A stretch of 64,000 nucleotides of DNA from MGIIb-O1 sp002457595 (GTDB lineage: Archaea > Thermoplasmatota > Poseidoniia > Poseidoniales > Thalassarchaeaceae): positions 1 to 64,000 of the forward strand of contig JBJLBO010000005.1 in the NCBI GenBank assembly GCA_045568115.1. Reading direction: 5' to 3'. The notes below the pieces were generated by a model, which saw nothing but the letters and a program-made list of their open reading frames with translations, was not told the DNA's origin and searched no databases. Made by a program: the position numbers and the translations under genes. Below are positions 48,481 through 57,056 of the stretch, piece after piece. The first letter of the stretch is position 1. Each line of letters begins with the position of its first letter.

Positions 48481-51120
48481 TTATTTGAATTGATAACTAC
48501 AAGTTTCACACATTGAGGCACCAACAGATGCTTCAGTCCCACATACTGGGCAAGTTTCAGGATTAAATTCAGAATTCATAGAAGGACCGTTGTCAGCCTC
48601 AGATATAGATTCTAAATCCGAAAAATCCTCAAACTCATCATGAATATCTGATTTAGTTTCATCTTCATCTATAATTTCTTCAACTTGTTCAAATTTCACT
48701 TCGGGAATTGGTTCAAGAACAATGGAATTTATCCCTCGTGCGTTTTCATCAACCCAATCAGGCAAATTCGGTTCCTCATCAACCTCATCACCGAACGTTG
48801 CACCGTGATAATCTTGGGCATCGGCAACTTTGTATTCACTTTCTGAATCTCCTTGAATTTCAAAAACGACTTCAATTCTCTCATTCTTTTCAATACGACC
48901 AATTGGCCATGTTACAGCAGTTCCCTCACGAGCGGATTCCTTGGCATAGTCAACTACACGCTCTCCAGATAATGTCGAACGTACTGATGAACGCTCTATA
49001 GTGAATGTTCCAGGGACAACATCATGTAAATTCAAATCTTCAAGAGCACTATCTGAATCATTTTGGAACATCAGGAGGATTTCATAACGTCCGGGTCCAG
49101 CGGCAGGGAATACTTCCTTGCCTGTAGAAAATCTTCGGCGGCGATGAACCACTCGAATAAGCGGTGATCGATTACAATATCGGGTCGCAACAGGACCGAA
49201 CCTTTCCATGCTGAAATCAGCACGTATAGGTGCAGCTAATCGATCATTCTTGGGAGAGGGGTCATTAGCATGAAGTGGATAACTGATTATCAATGATTTA
49301 TTTGGTTGAAGTCCCAAAGGAGCAGAGGTCCCTACTGTGATTCTTAGAGCATGACCTTGTGAATCAGGAGATACTAACTGCTCCTCTAATTGAGTGCCAT
49401 CCACAACCTCAATTCGATATTGTTCCTCAGATAATTCTGTGCCCTCGATCTCGACTTTGATTTGATCAGTAGACGGCGGAAGGAATATTCCTGGAATGTC
49501 ATCTAGCAGACGCATCACATTTATTGGGGCTGAACCAGTATTCTCAACAACAATTGTCACATCTAAATCAGATGGTACATAGGAGCGGATTCGACTGATG
49601 TTGTATTGTTTATTTACTGATGCGTCAAGAACTTTGACACTTCGCTCCTTTAGTTCAATTTCACCAGTTGATTCAACATTGGCTCGAGTCAAAATTGAAT
49701 AGTCAATTTCATGTGTAAAATTAGGTTTATCAATAGTTTCAATTCTTTTCTCTAAAGAATCCCAAAGTCCTTCAGGAGGAATATCTTCCCTAATGTCATC
49801 CATCTCAAGGAAGGGGTCACTTCGACCGGCTAACCAGACAGTAGCTCCTGAAAGGCTTACAACGAAAGATGAACGGTTTTCAACGACTAATTTACAATGA
49901 AAAACATCCGGACGATCATCTTCCTTGGGGCTAACATAGCCAAATTGACGTGCCCGAGAATTTACCGAATCAAATTGAATTCGCGATACAGTTGATTCAC
50001 TGGAATAAGTCGCCCTGACAACACCTGTGGCAAACCGCTGAATACTACGTGTGGTTATTCTCGGATTTATTGTAAGTGAGGAGGTTTCACCTACGGAAAG
50101 TCTTCCAATTTTCCATATTAACTCAGATTCCTTTATGTCATACTCGGGACCGTCGGAAATATCAAAATTATCAGGTATTGCTCTTCGAATTTCCACATCA
50201 TTTAGCGCAATAGGAGCAACATTTTCAACGGATAATCTAATCATTATTTCTTGTGAATTTGGAGAGAAAACCATCGAAAGAGAAGGTTCCTGAGATCGTT
50301 CCGGTTCAGTATCGATAAGCTCTCTAACAACCATCATTCGGGGCCCTGATGCAGTGTATGGTAGGGTTGTTGATTCAGTTGCATCAAGTTCACGGACAGT
50401 TATTGCGCCCCCACCAATATCGGTAGAACCTGTATTTTGAAGATTGACTTCTATATCCCAAGCACGATCTTTTCGACTAGAATTTCGTAAAACTAATTCC
50501 CCATCGATAGACTGCTGCCTTACTGTACCATCAGAATTTAGAACTGATTCCTCCTTTTCTCTAAGGGTAACGTACAATTTGTCGCCTGGAATTTTATCAA
50601 CCTCAGCAGCGGAACGGAGATTACTCGGATGAAGGTGTAAGGATTCTTCTGATTGTAATTCTAACGTTTCAGGAGCATCATCGGAAATTGAATCAACATT
50701 GGAAACTGAATCCGGTAAAGACTCTGACCAAACATCTCCATCAAGAGATTCCGCTGCAGAAAAAACAGCGAGCGAATCTTCTAAAGATACATCATCCAAT
50801 TCTTCGGATTCTGAATTATCAACCTCCTCTAATTGTAATCCTGGAGGAGTAGGAGGAGGGGCGATTGGAATATCGAAAGTGAGGGGGGGGGTGGAGATAG
50901 AAGGTGAATCTAAATCTGAATCTTGACTAATAGATTCAGACTCCTGTTCTTCAGGAAGAGAAGGAGCGGGAGGATTTGGATTTTCATCGATTGTAGACTC
51001 ATCCTCAACTTCCGAGATTTTGTCTTCATCATTAACTCTGATGCCAGGAGGTGGCGGGGGTGGAGGCATTGGAGGCATTGGAGGAAATCCCGGAGGAGGA
51101 GGAGGAGGAGTATCTGTCAT
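48481..51120 (-). CDS. Polyproline-headed, DUF11-like multidomain protein with C-terminal zinc ribbon
   Basis: An 879-residue protein with no signal peptide or transmembrane helix. It begins with two poly-Pro runs within the first 26 residues, then an acidic, Ser/Pro-rich, probably disordered region to about 165. Next come repeated Ig/DUF11-like beta domains (VENVAPIALNDVEIRRAIPDNF, VVENTGSAPINVMRLLDDIPG, FQNDSDSALEDLNLHDVVPG). An acidic stretch leads to a final Cys4 ribbon, CPVCGTEASVGASMCETC. Domains of this type are usually extracellular, so an apparently cytoplasmic one is unusual. It is encoded directly upstream of EMC3 on the same strand. The function is unknown. Confidence 0.8.
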   Translation of the reverse strand: MTDTPPPPPPGFPPMPPMPPPPPPPGIRVNDEDKISEVEDESTIDENPNPPAPSLPEEQESESISQDSDLDSPSISTPPLTFDIPIAPPPTPPGLQLEEVDNSESEELDDVSLEDSLAVFSAAESLDGDVWSESLPDSVSNVDSISDDAPETLELQSEESLHLHPSNLRSAAEVDKIPGDKLYVTLREKEESVLNSDGTVRQQSIDGELVLRNSSRKDRAWDIEVNLQNTGSTDIGGGAITVRELDATESTTLPYTASGPRMMVVRELIDTEPERSQEPSLSMVFSPNSQEIMIRLSVENVAPIALNDVEIRRAIPDNFDISDGPEYDIKESELIWKIGRLSVGETSSLTINPRITTRSIQRFATGVVRATYSSESTVSRIQFDSVNSRARQFGYVSPKEDDRPDVFHCKLVVENRSSFVVSLSGATVWLAGRSDPFLEMDDIREDIPPEGLWDSLEKRIETIDKPNFTHEIDYSILTRANVESTGEIELKERSVKVLDASVNKQYNISRIRSYVPSDLDVTIVVENTGSAPINVMRLLDDIPGIFLPPSTDQIKVEIEGTELSEEQYRIEVVDGTQLEEQLVSPDSQGHALRITVGTSAPLGLQPNKSLIISYPLHANDPSPKNDRLAAPIRADFSMERFGPVATRYCNRSPLIRVVHRRRRFSTGKEVFPAAGPGRYEILLMFQNDSDSALEDLNLHDVVPGTFTIERSSVRSTLSGERVVDYAKESAREGTAVTWPIGRIEKNERIEVVFEIQGDSESEYKVADAQDYHGATFGDEVDEEPNLPDWVDENARGINSIVLEPIPEVKFEQVEEIIDEDETKSDIHDEFEDFSDLESISEADNGPSMNSEFNPETCPVCGTEASVGASMCETCSYQFK

Positions 51121-51240
51121 ACCAAGGACCTCGTCAGTAGTATGGACATACCTTCAGTTGGTTTAATCATTCTCACTAACTGCCCTTCGGACTGATTGTG
51201 TTCACGAATCATTGAATTACCCCTCCCATCAGCATTGACT

Positions 51241-52083
51241 GTGAGCAACCAAGACGGAACTACTCCACCAGTAGTCTTTGTTGTAGGGACTGCTGGTGCA
51301 GGAAAGAGTACATTAGTAACTGCATTCCAAAGATGGGCGAGATTTCTACAGATTGATGTCCTAACCATCAACCTAGATCCAGGGGCCGAAAGAGTTCACT
51401 ATGACCCTGAATTTGATGTCCGTGATTTGGTATCACTTTCTGATGTTATGGACGAGTATGATCTAGGGCCCAATGGGGCACAAATTCTGGCTGCTGATTT
51501 AGTTGCAGCACAGGCATTAGATGTATTTGACGAAATTGATGGACTTTCTGGTGATATTTTAGTAATTGATACACCAGGTCAAGTCGAATTGTTTGCATTT
51601 AGAGAAGCAAGTAGTCACTTAGTAGAAGTTCTTGGACAAGGCAGGGCATGTCTTGCATTCTTATTCGACCCGATGCTCTCACAAACCCCTAGTGGATTTG
51701 TTTCACAAATGTTACTTTCATCAATTGTACATTTTAGACTTGGATTACCTACTGCCAACTTCCTATCCAAAGCTGATTTACTAGACCCAGACGTACTTTC
51801 AAGAATATTAGAGTGGGGAGAAAATCTAGATGTTCTTGAAGCCGCACTTTATGAAGAATCTGCAGCAGAATCGATGGACCACAGTAAAGGTACAGCGCGA
51901 GCGGAATTTGCCATTGGCCAACTCAGAATGATGCAGCATGCTGCAATCCAGCCGGGTTTAATTCCCCTGTCCAGTGAAGAAGAAGAGGGGTTAGCAGATA
52001 TGCTGACATTTGCACAAACTGTTTTCGGAGGAATGGCAGATATGAGAGATGGATTCGCAGGAGACATTGAGCATGAACGATAG
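51241..52083 (+). CDS. GPN-loop GTPase
   Basis: About 280 residues. The P-loop GTAGAGKST is at 16-24, followed by LTINLDPGAERVHYDP and the diagnostic Gly-Pro-Asn loop in YDLGPNGAQ near residue 80. DTPGQVELFAFRE is the G3 region and NFLSKADLL the G4. Eukaryotic homologues (Npa3/GPN1-3) assemble RNA polymerase II; the archaeal role is probably similar but unproven. I set the start at GTG 51241 near the P-loop; a GTG at 51196 would add 15 residues. It overlaps the ornithine carbamoyltransferase gene by 11 bp. Confidence 0.9.
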   Translation: MSNQDGTTPPVVFVVGTAGAGKSTLVTAFQRWARFLQIDVLTINLDPGAERVHYDPEFDVRDLVSLSDVMDEYDLGPNGAQILAADLVAAQALDVFDEIDGLSGDILVIDTPGQVELFAFREASSHLVEVLGQGRACLAFLFDPMLSQTPSGFVSQMLLSSIVHFRLGLPTANFLSKADLLDPDVLSRILEWGENLDVLEAALYEESAAESMDHSKGTARAEFAIGQLRMMQHAAIQPGLIPLSSEEEEGLADMLTFAQTVFGGMADMRDGFAGDIEHER

Positions 52084-53026
52084 TGAAAAGAAGGATTTAC
52101 TTGCGATTGATGATATTGTTGAAGATTTACCAGACATTATTGATTGGGCTATCAGATACAAAAACGATACGGATTTCAACTTAGATTTCAAACCACTTGA
52201 AGGTATGTCAATAGGTTCTATTTACGAGAAACCTTCGACTCGAACCAGAGTCTCTTTTGAAGTAGGAGTCCACAAACTAGGAGGGCAGCCATTAACTCTC
52301 CTCAAGAACGATATTCAACTTGGCAAATCAGAATCAATAGGCGATACTGCAGCAGTTCTTTCTAGATTCTTGGACGGTATTACTTACCGTTGTTTTGGGC
52401 ACGCTGATGTGGCTGAATTAGCACGGACTGCCACCGTTCCTGTAATCAATGCACTTTCTGATTTACACCATCCTTGCCAGTCTGCTGCTGATTTAATGGC
52501 AATTACTGAAATAGGAGATGTACAAGGGCATATTTCTTGGGTAGGTGATGGAAACAATGTCCTTCATGACTTATTATTAGCGGGCGTGACATTGGGTCAT
52601 GATGTGAAGTATGCAACTCCTGAAGGAATGGAACCAAATGAGCAAGTTATTGCACGAGCAAGAAAAATTGCCGAAGATACTGGAGCTAGTATAATTGGTA
52701 CAAATGATCCTGTTGAAGCTGTAAGCGATGCAGGAGTCATCTATACTGATATTTTTGTATCAATGGGGGAAGAACATATGTCAGAAAAATTTACTGCTTT
52801 TGATGGATTTCAAGTTAATGAAGAACTAGTCTCACATGCACAACCAGATTATGCGTTTATGCACTGTCTACCAGCCCACAGAGGTGAAGAAGTTACAGAT
52901 GGAGTTATTGATTCAGCCAATAGCATTGTTCTAGATCAAGCCGAAAATCGAATGTGGGCTCAGATGTCTCTACTAACTTATTTATGCAATTTCAACGCTT
53001 GGCAAACCTATCATGAACTGTTTTAA
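52073..53026 (+). CDS. argF: Ornithine carbamoyltransferase
   Basis: A 317-residue enzyme forming citrulline from ornithine and carbamoyl phosphate in arginine synthesis. The carbamoyl-phosphate site is STRTR at 55-59 and HPCQ at 133-136. The ornithine-specific HCLPAHR at 264-270 separates it from aspartate carbamoyltransferase. The start at ATG 52073 has AGGAGA upstream and lies within the end of the GPN gene; an ATG at 52049 is less likely. A GPN-argF pairing has no obvious functional link. Confidence 0.95.
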   Translation: MNDSEKKDLLAIDDIVEDLPDIIDWAIRYKNDTDFNLDFKPLEGMSIGSIYEKPSTRTRVSFEVGVHKLGGQPLTLLKNDIQLGKSESIGDTAAVLSRFLDGITYRCFGHADVAELARTATVPVINALSDLHHPCQSAADLMAITEIGDVQGHISWVGDGNNVLHDLLLAGVTLGHDVKYATPEGMEPNEQVIARARKIAEDTGASIIGTNDPVEAVSDAGVIYTDIFVSMGEEHMSEKFTAFDGFQVNEELVSHAQPDYAFMHCLPAHRGEEVTDGVIDSANSIVLDQAENRMWAQMSLLTYLCNFNAWQTYHELF

Positions 53027-53920
53027 TTAAATTAAAACACTTGTTAACAAGCCAAATATGGCTAATATCATTGAGATTTTTATTCGCTTAGATGCCACTG
53101 TATCTTCGGCTAAAACAATATTTTTCTTTACAGTCAATAATACAAACAGAGAAGGAGATACAAGAATAAGATGGTATATGGGGAATATTTCTAGGGCAAA
53201 TGGAGTAATAATCACAATTAGAGTTAGTAATAATAGTAACCAAGCAGTCAACCTAGCCTTTTCTGCTCCAACTCTCATAACATATGTATTCCTACCTTTG
53301 TCACCACCCATATCTTCAACATCTTTGATTATCTCTCTAGCGAAATTGAATAATGTTCCAATCAAAAATAAAGTTATAGCCTTCAGATTCCATGGATCAA
53401 AAACACCTGCAGCACCAAATAATACAACTAAGCCTACAGATAGTGAGATGGCTAGATTTCCAGGCAGACCCTTTTCCTTCAGGCCTAAAGTATAGGGCCC
53501 TATAGATTCATAATTTACTAGAAGGAATATCGCTAAGAACCATATCGCTATTGTAGGATACCACTCACTAAATTCTTCAGGCATACTAGATGCATACAAT
53601 GCGGCACCAACTAACGAAGAAAACGACAATAGCATCATTAGAGAAATTGCAATCATCGCTGTTGTGGTGCTAATTCTGCCATCAGGTAATGGGCGATCGG
53701 GACGATTCAATTTGTCTATTTCAATATCAACATAATCATTCAATGCATTCCAAGATGCCATGAATGAGTAGACAGATAATGCAAGGAGGAAAGTGATGAT
53801 GGCTTCTTCTCCTTGTGGAAAACCATCAAGAGATAGTATTGAACCAAGGAATACCCCTACAAATCCAGTTAGACAGTTTCCGGCACGGAACATCTGAACC
53901 CAGTCTGCGACACGCCCCAC
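53027..53920 (-). CDS. UbiA prenyltransferase, probable DGGGP synthase
   Basis: A 297-residue membrane enzyme with about eight helices. The first Asp-rich motif is NDYVDIEIDKLNRPDRPL; the second is REIIKDVEDMGGDKG. This is the pattern of digeranylgeranylglyceryl phosphate synthase, which adds the second C20 chain in archaeal lipid synthesis. Other UbiA enzymes (heme A or quinone pathways) are less likely. The start is a GTG at 53920; an ATG at 53893 (MFRAGN) is also possible. It converges with argF at adjacent stop codons. Confidence 0.87.
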   Translation of the reverse strand: MGRVADWVQMFRAGNCLTGFVGVFLGSILSLDGFPQGEEAIITFLLALSVYSFMASWNALNDYVDIEIDKLNRPDRPLPDGRISTTTAMIAISLMMLLSFSSLVGAALYASSMPEEFSEWYPTIAIWFLAIFLLVNYESIGPYTLGLKEKGLPGNLAISLSVGLVVLFGAAGVFDPWNLKAITLFLIGTLFNFAREIIKDVEDMGGDKGRNTYVMRVGAEKARLTAWLLLLLTLIVIITPFALEIFPIYHLILVSPSLFVLLTVKKNIVLAEDTVASKRIKISMILAIFGLLTSVLI

Positions 53921-53960
53921 ATTATGGCGCTAGCACCTCTCAGTCTTGATGATTGTCACT

Positions 53961-54215
53961 TCAGACGACTATTGCAAGACGTTCATCAGCTAGAGCCCAC
54001 ACACAGACAGTATACACACTACCTCGGAATTGACCTCTTTGATGGCCGATCTTCTCAAATCGTTTATCTTTTGCCAATATATTACCTACTTGGTTCATCG
54101 TAGCGCCCCATCTAAATCGTTCATTTAAATGGTCAAATACCTCTACAGTATTCGCAGAGCCTTTGTCCTCTAGTAGAACTTTTATTGCTTCCCGGAGTCT
54201 TCGTGTACGTGACAT
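53961..54215 (-). CDS. Small winged-helix protein
   Basis: An 84-residue basic protein. The first 60 residues fit a winged helix-turn-helix: LREAIKVLLEDKG, TVEVFDHLNERF, MNQVGNILAKDKRFEKIG. The pattern resembles HARE-HTH-like domains. The end (VYTVCVWALADERLAIVV) is beta-rich. It starts immediately after the stop of the gene at 54216, so the two are coupled. A DNA-binding role is inferred. Confidence 0.7.
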   Translation of the reverse strand: MSRTRRLREAIKVLLEDKGSANTVEVFDHLNERFRWGATMNQVGNILAKDKRFEKIGHQRGQFRGSVYTVCVWALADERLAIVV

Positions 54216-54491
54216 TTAAGCCACCTCTGCAGGTAATATTCGTGTCGCCATTACTCGAGCATGTAGTCCAGACCATCCATTTGAACTAACATTAATTGGA
54301 ATTGAAGGTTTGCTCATGGGTAACCAACTACCTTCAGAAGATGGATTACCACTTGAATTAACCATTATTCCAGAATTAGGTATAACTGGGCGTTCTGTTG
54401 TTTTATTCAGTGTAGACAGACTGACTACCCGAAATGGTTGGGGTCTCTTTCTGTAGAACTGATCACTTAGGTTGTTTTGTGCTTGGTTCAT
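54216..54491 (-). CDS. Small protein of unknown function
   Basis: A 91-residue polar protein without cysteines. It has a Pro/Ser/Asn-rich middle (GIMVNSSGNPSSEGSWLP) and a final GLHARVMATRILPAEVA. I do not recognise it. The TAA stop abuts the ATG of the winged-helix gene, which makes an operon and supports its being real. Upstream lies a GTGAAA-repeat tract (54534-54558) that may be its promoter region. Confidence 0.55.
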   Translation of the reverse strand: MNQAQNNLSDQFYRKRPQPFRVVSLSTLNKTTERPVIPNSGIMVNSSGNPSSEGSWLPMSKPSIPINVSSNGWSGLHARVMATRILPAEVA

Positions 54492-54533
54492 ACCCCGATG
54501 TCGCTAGGTTAGCATATCAAGAACAAGAAAAGA

Positions 54534-54558
54534 GAGTGAAGTGAAAGTGAAAGTGAAC
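54534..54558. promoter_or_regulatory. GTGAAA tandem motif upstream of small gene pair
   Basis: Contains GTGAA-GTGAAA-GTGAAA-GTGAAC in direct tandem, 43 bp upstream of the start at 54491. Related tracts occur at 30009-30026, 30078-30093 and, inverted, 33107-33128. A regulator-binding or transcription-start element is possible. Confidence 0.35.
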
Positions 54559-54621
54559 ATTACAGACAAAGATGCCTCTCCATTGTTTTCAAATACGGAT
54601 AGTTAGTGGCTTGGATAACTT

Positions 54622-54699
54622 GCTCGTGTGGTGTAGTTCGGTCCATCATGTCGCCCTCTCGAGGCGACGACCCGGGTTCAAATCCCGGCACGAGCACCA
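54622..54699 (+). tRNA. tRNA-Glu (anticodon CTC)
   Basis: The acceptor GCTCGTG pairs with CACGAGC. The anticodon stem TCGCC/GGCGA holds the loop CTCTCGA with anticodon CTC. The T-arm GGGTTCAAATCCC is canonical, discriminator A and CCA are encoded, and there is no intron. Confidence 0.95.
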
Positions 54700-54795
54700 A
54701 AATACATGATAGGTGGTATTTTATTGACAAATGATAAAAAAAAATGTACGTACATTCGTAAGAACTACTTTAGCCTTTTTTTATTATCAAGGACT

Positions 54796-57006
54796 ATGAG
54801 GGCACGCGCGCTGTTGATGACATTGGTTATTTTTTCCTCCGCAATTGCAGGATGCACCAGTGATAGCACAGATGACACAAAAGATGAACAAATCTCCTCT
54901 TTAGAGTCAGAATTAGCGAATATGACTGCATTATTAGAATTAAATGAGGAACAAGTCAACACTCTTGAAACTGCATTAATTGAGGCTCAAAATCAATTAA
55001 ATAGTGCAAACACATCTATTGCAGAATTAGCGATTGAGTTAGATACTGCACAATGGCATCGAAATAATTTGGCATCTCAACTATCGGATGTTTATCTAGA
55101 CCTAAACAATAGTAACTCGACCAATAATGAATTGCAAAATGAGATTGACAATTTAGAATTAGACATAGGTATTCTTGATTCTCAGATTGAACATCTCAAC
55201 TCGGAAATTTCTCTGAAACAAACTGAAATTAATTCATTAAATCAATTAATTACTACTCTAGAAAATAAAATCAATAGTATTACTAATCAGGTTATTGATC
55301 GGATTTCATCCTGTCCATTAGACAATCCTGGAATGGAAATAGTTGGAGGATTTGATGATGGAGATGGTGAACTCCTAGATGAAGAAATAGAATTCCGAGT
55401 AGGTGAATGCCCAGGTGATACGGGGATGATTTATGACATTGTACAAGGGTCAAATTGGTCAGTTCCAAACATGATAACAGAAATGGGTGGTTCGTTATAT
55501 TTCTTTGCTGACGATGAATCACATGGCAGAGAACTTTGGAGAAGTGATGGTTCTGTTGGGGGCACATATATGGTTAAAAATATTAGAACAAATGAAGATA
55601 CGTCACCAGACGGGGCAAACATGGGTCCCTTTGGTGTTGGTCCAGAGCAGTGGGGGAGCACCATAGAGTGGCCAAATTCACATAGCTGGTGGAGAACTGA
55701 AATGGTAGCAGGCAATGAAAAGATTTTCTTTACCGCTTTTGATGCATGGCCTGAATATCCAGATTTGTATATCAGCGACGGGACTGAGGAGGGGACATTC
55801 CAGATCTCCCCTGAATGGGGCGTTAATGTTAACGAAGGAATCCATGACCCAGTATATTATTCCGGAGTAAATAGCCTATATGTAATTCCGTCTGAAGGAA
55901 ATACTCCAGACCGTGTCGTTTTCTCTGCATTTTTGCATGAATCTTGGGATGACGTTACAGGAGAGGAATTGTGGATTTCGGATGGTACTGAATTCGGAAC
56001 TACTATGTTAGCAAACATCAGATCTGAAGAACAAGAGGCAAGTGATGGGGCTAATTGGTATTGTTGCCATGATTTTAGTGGATCAAAACCAAGACACACG
56101 ACAGGTTATGGCGATACTCTTTACTTCACTGCTAATGAAAGCGACCACGGTAGAGAGTTGTATAAATTTGGATTGAAATACCCAAATTATGGTCTATTTT
56201 TGATTCGAGATATTAATTCGGGAACTGGTGATAGTAATCCCAGCCATCTAACTCCATTTTCTAATGGATTATACTTCGTAGCAGATAATGGAGTCAATGG
56301 TAGAGAACTGATGATTAGCGATGGAACATATTTTGGAACTTCGCTAATTTTAGACATAAACTCAGGTTTGAATAGTAGTAATCCAGATGAATTAACAATT
56401 ATTGGAGATAAAATGTACTTTACGGCAGATGATGGAATTCATGGGAGAGAATTATGGGTTACTGATGGAACTTCTCCAGGCACAATGATGGTTAAAGACA
56501 TCAATAATGATTCAAACACTAGTTCGATAAATTCGTTGATTGAATTTAATGGAGAACTATTCTTCAGTGCCAATGACTCAGTCCATGGGATGGAACTATG
56601 GAAAAGTAACGGGTCACAATCTGGAACTATAATGCTGTATGACATATGGCAGGGATCTAACTCGAGTGAACCATTGTGCCCTTACTGGTGGGAATGGTGT
56701 TCAAATGGAGTATACAACGGATTCTTGTATTTCTCTGCAGCAGATGAAGAACATGGAAAGGAACTGTGGAGAACTGATGGCACTTCAGAAGGTACTGAAT
56801 TAGTTTTAGATATAGTAGAGGGAGAAAATAGTAGTTTCCCATATTTGTATGGACCAGGGGGTTTTGGAATTCAAGAGCCTGCTGTGCTTGATGGAAAGTT
56901 ATTTCTTGGAGCCGGTTATCAAGACGAAGATAGAGGTGTAGAGTTGCGATTCTATTGGGAAAATCCAGGCCCTATCATCAGTAATGCAAGTAATATAGAG
57001 AATTAA
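54796..57006 (+). CDS. Lipoprotein with coiled coil and ELW-DGT beta repeats
   Basis: A 736-residue secreted protein. The start is ATG 54796, with AAGGA just upstream. The signal peptide ends in a lipobox, SAIAGC, with Cys20 the likely lipidation site. Residues about 30-170 form a long coiled coil (ISSLESELANMTALLELNEE and onward). The rest is a set of about eight 45-50-residue repeats of the type GRELWVTDGT..GT..VKDI, seen in bacterial surface proteins and probably forming a propeller. A stalk lifting a binding head off the membrane is inferred. Frame upstream of 54796 runs into tRNA-Glu and is not used. Confidence 0.85.
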   Translation: MRARALLMTLVIFSSAIAGCTSDSTDDTKDEQISSLESELANMTALLELNEEQVNTLETALIEAQNQLNSANTSIAELAIELDTAQWHRNNLASQLSDVYLDLNNSNSTNNELQNEIDNLELDIGILDSQIEHLNSEISLKQTEINSLNQLITTLENKINSITNQVIDRISSCPLDNPGMEIVGGFDDGDGELLDEEIEFRVGECPGDTGMIYDIVQGSNWSVPNMITEMGGSLYFFADDESHGRELWRSDGSVGGTYMVKNIRTNEDTSPDGANMGPFGVGPEQWGSTIEWPNSHSWWRTEMVAGNEKIFFTAFDAWPEYPDLYISDGTEEGTFQISPEWGVNVNEGIHDPVYYSGVNSLYVIPSEGNTPDRVVFSAFLHESWDDVTGEELWISDGTEFGTTMLANIRSEEQEASDGANWYCCHDFSGSKPRHTTGYGDTLYFTANESDHGRELYKFGLKYPNYGLFLIRDINSGTGDSNPSHLTPFSNGLYFVADNGVNGRELMISDGTYFGTSLILDINSGLNSSNPDELTIIGDKMYFTADDGIHGRELWVTDGTSPGTMMVKDINNDSNTSSINSLIEFNGELFFSANDSVHGMELWKSNGSQSGTIMLYDIWQGSNSSEPLCPYWWEWCSNGVYNGFLYFSAADEEHGKELWRTDGTSEGTELVLDIVEGENSSFPYLYGPGGFGIQEPAVLDGKLFLGAGYQDEDRGVELRFYWENPGPIISNASNIEN

Positions 57007-57056
57007 TTTAGTCAGAACCGTCTTAAACAGTCCTTCGTTGGACTAGTAAGGTTCCA

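Noticed and set aside
51117..51371. 84-codon minus-strand frame
   Set aside because: It lies antisense to the GPN GTPase start and overlaps the polyproline gene start; no ribosome site or domain.
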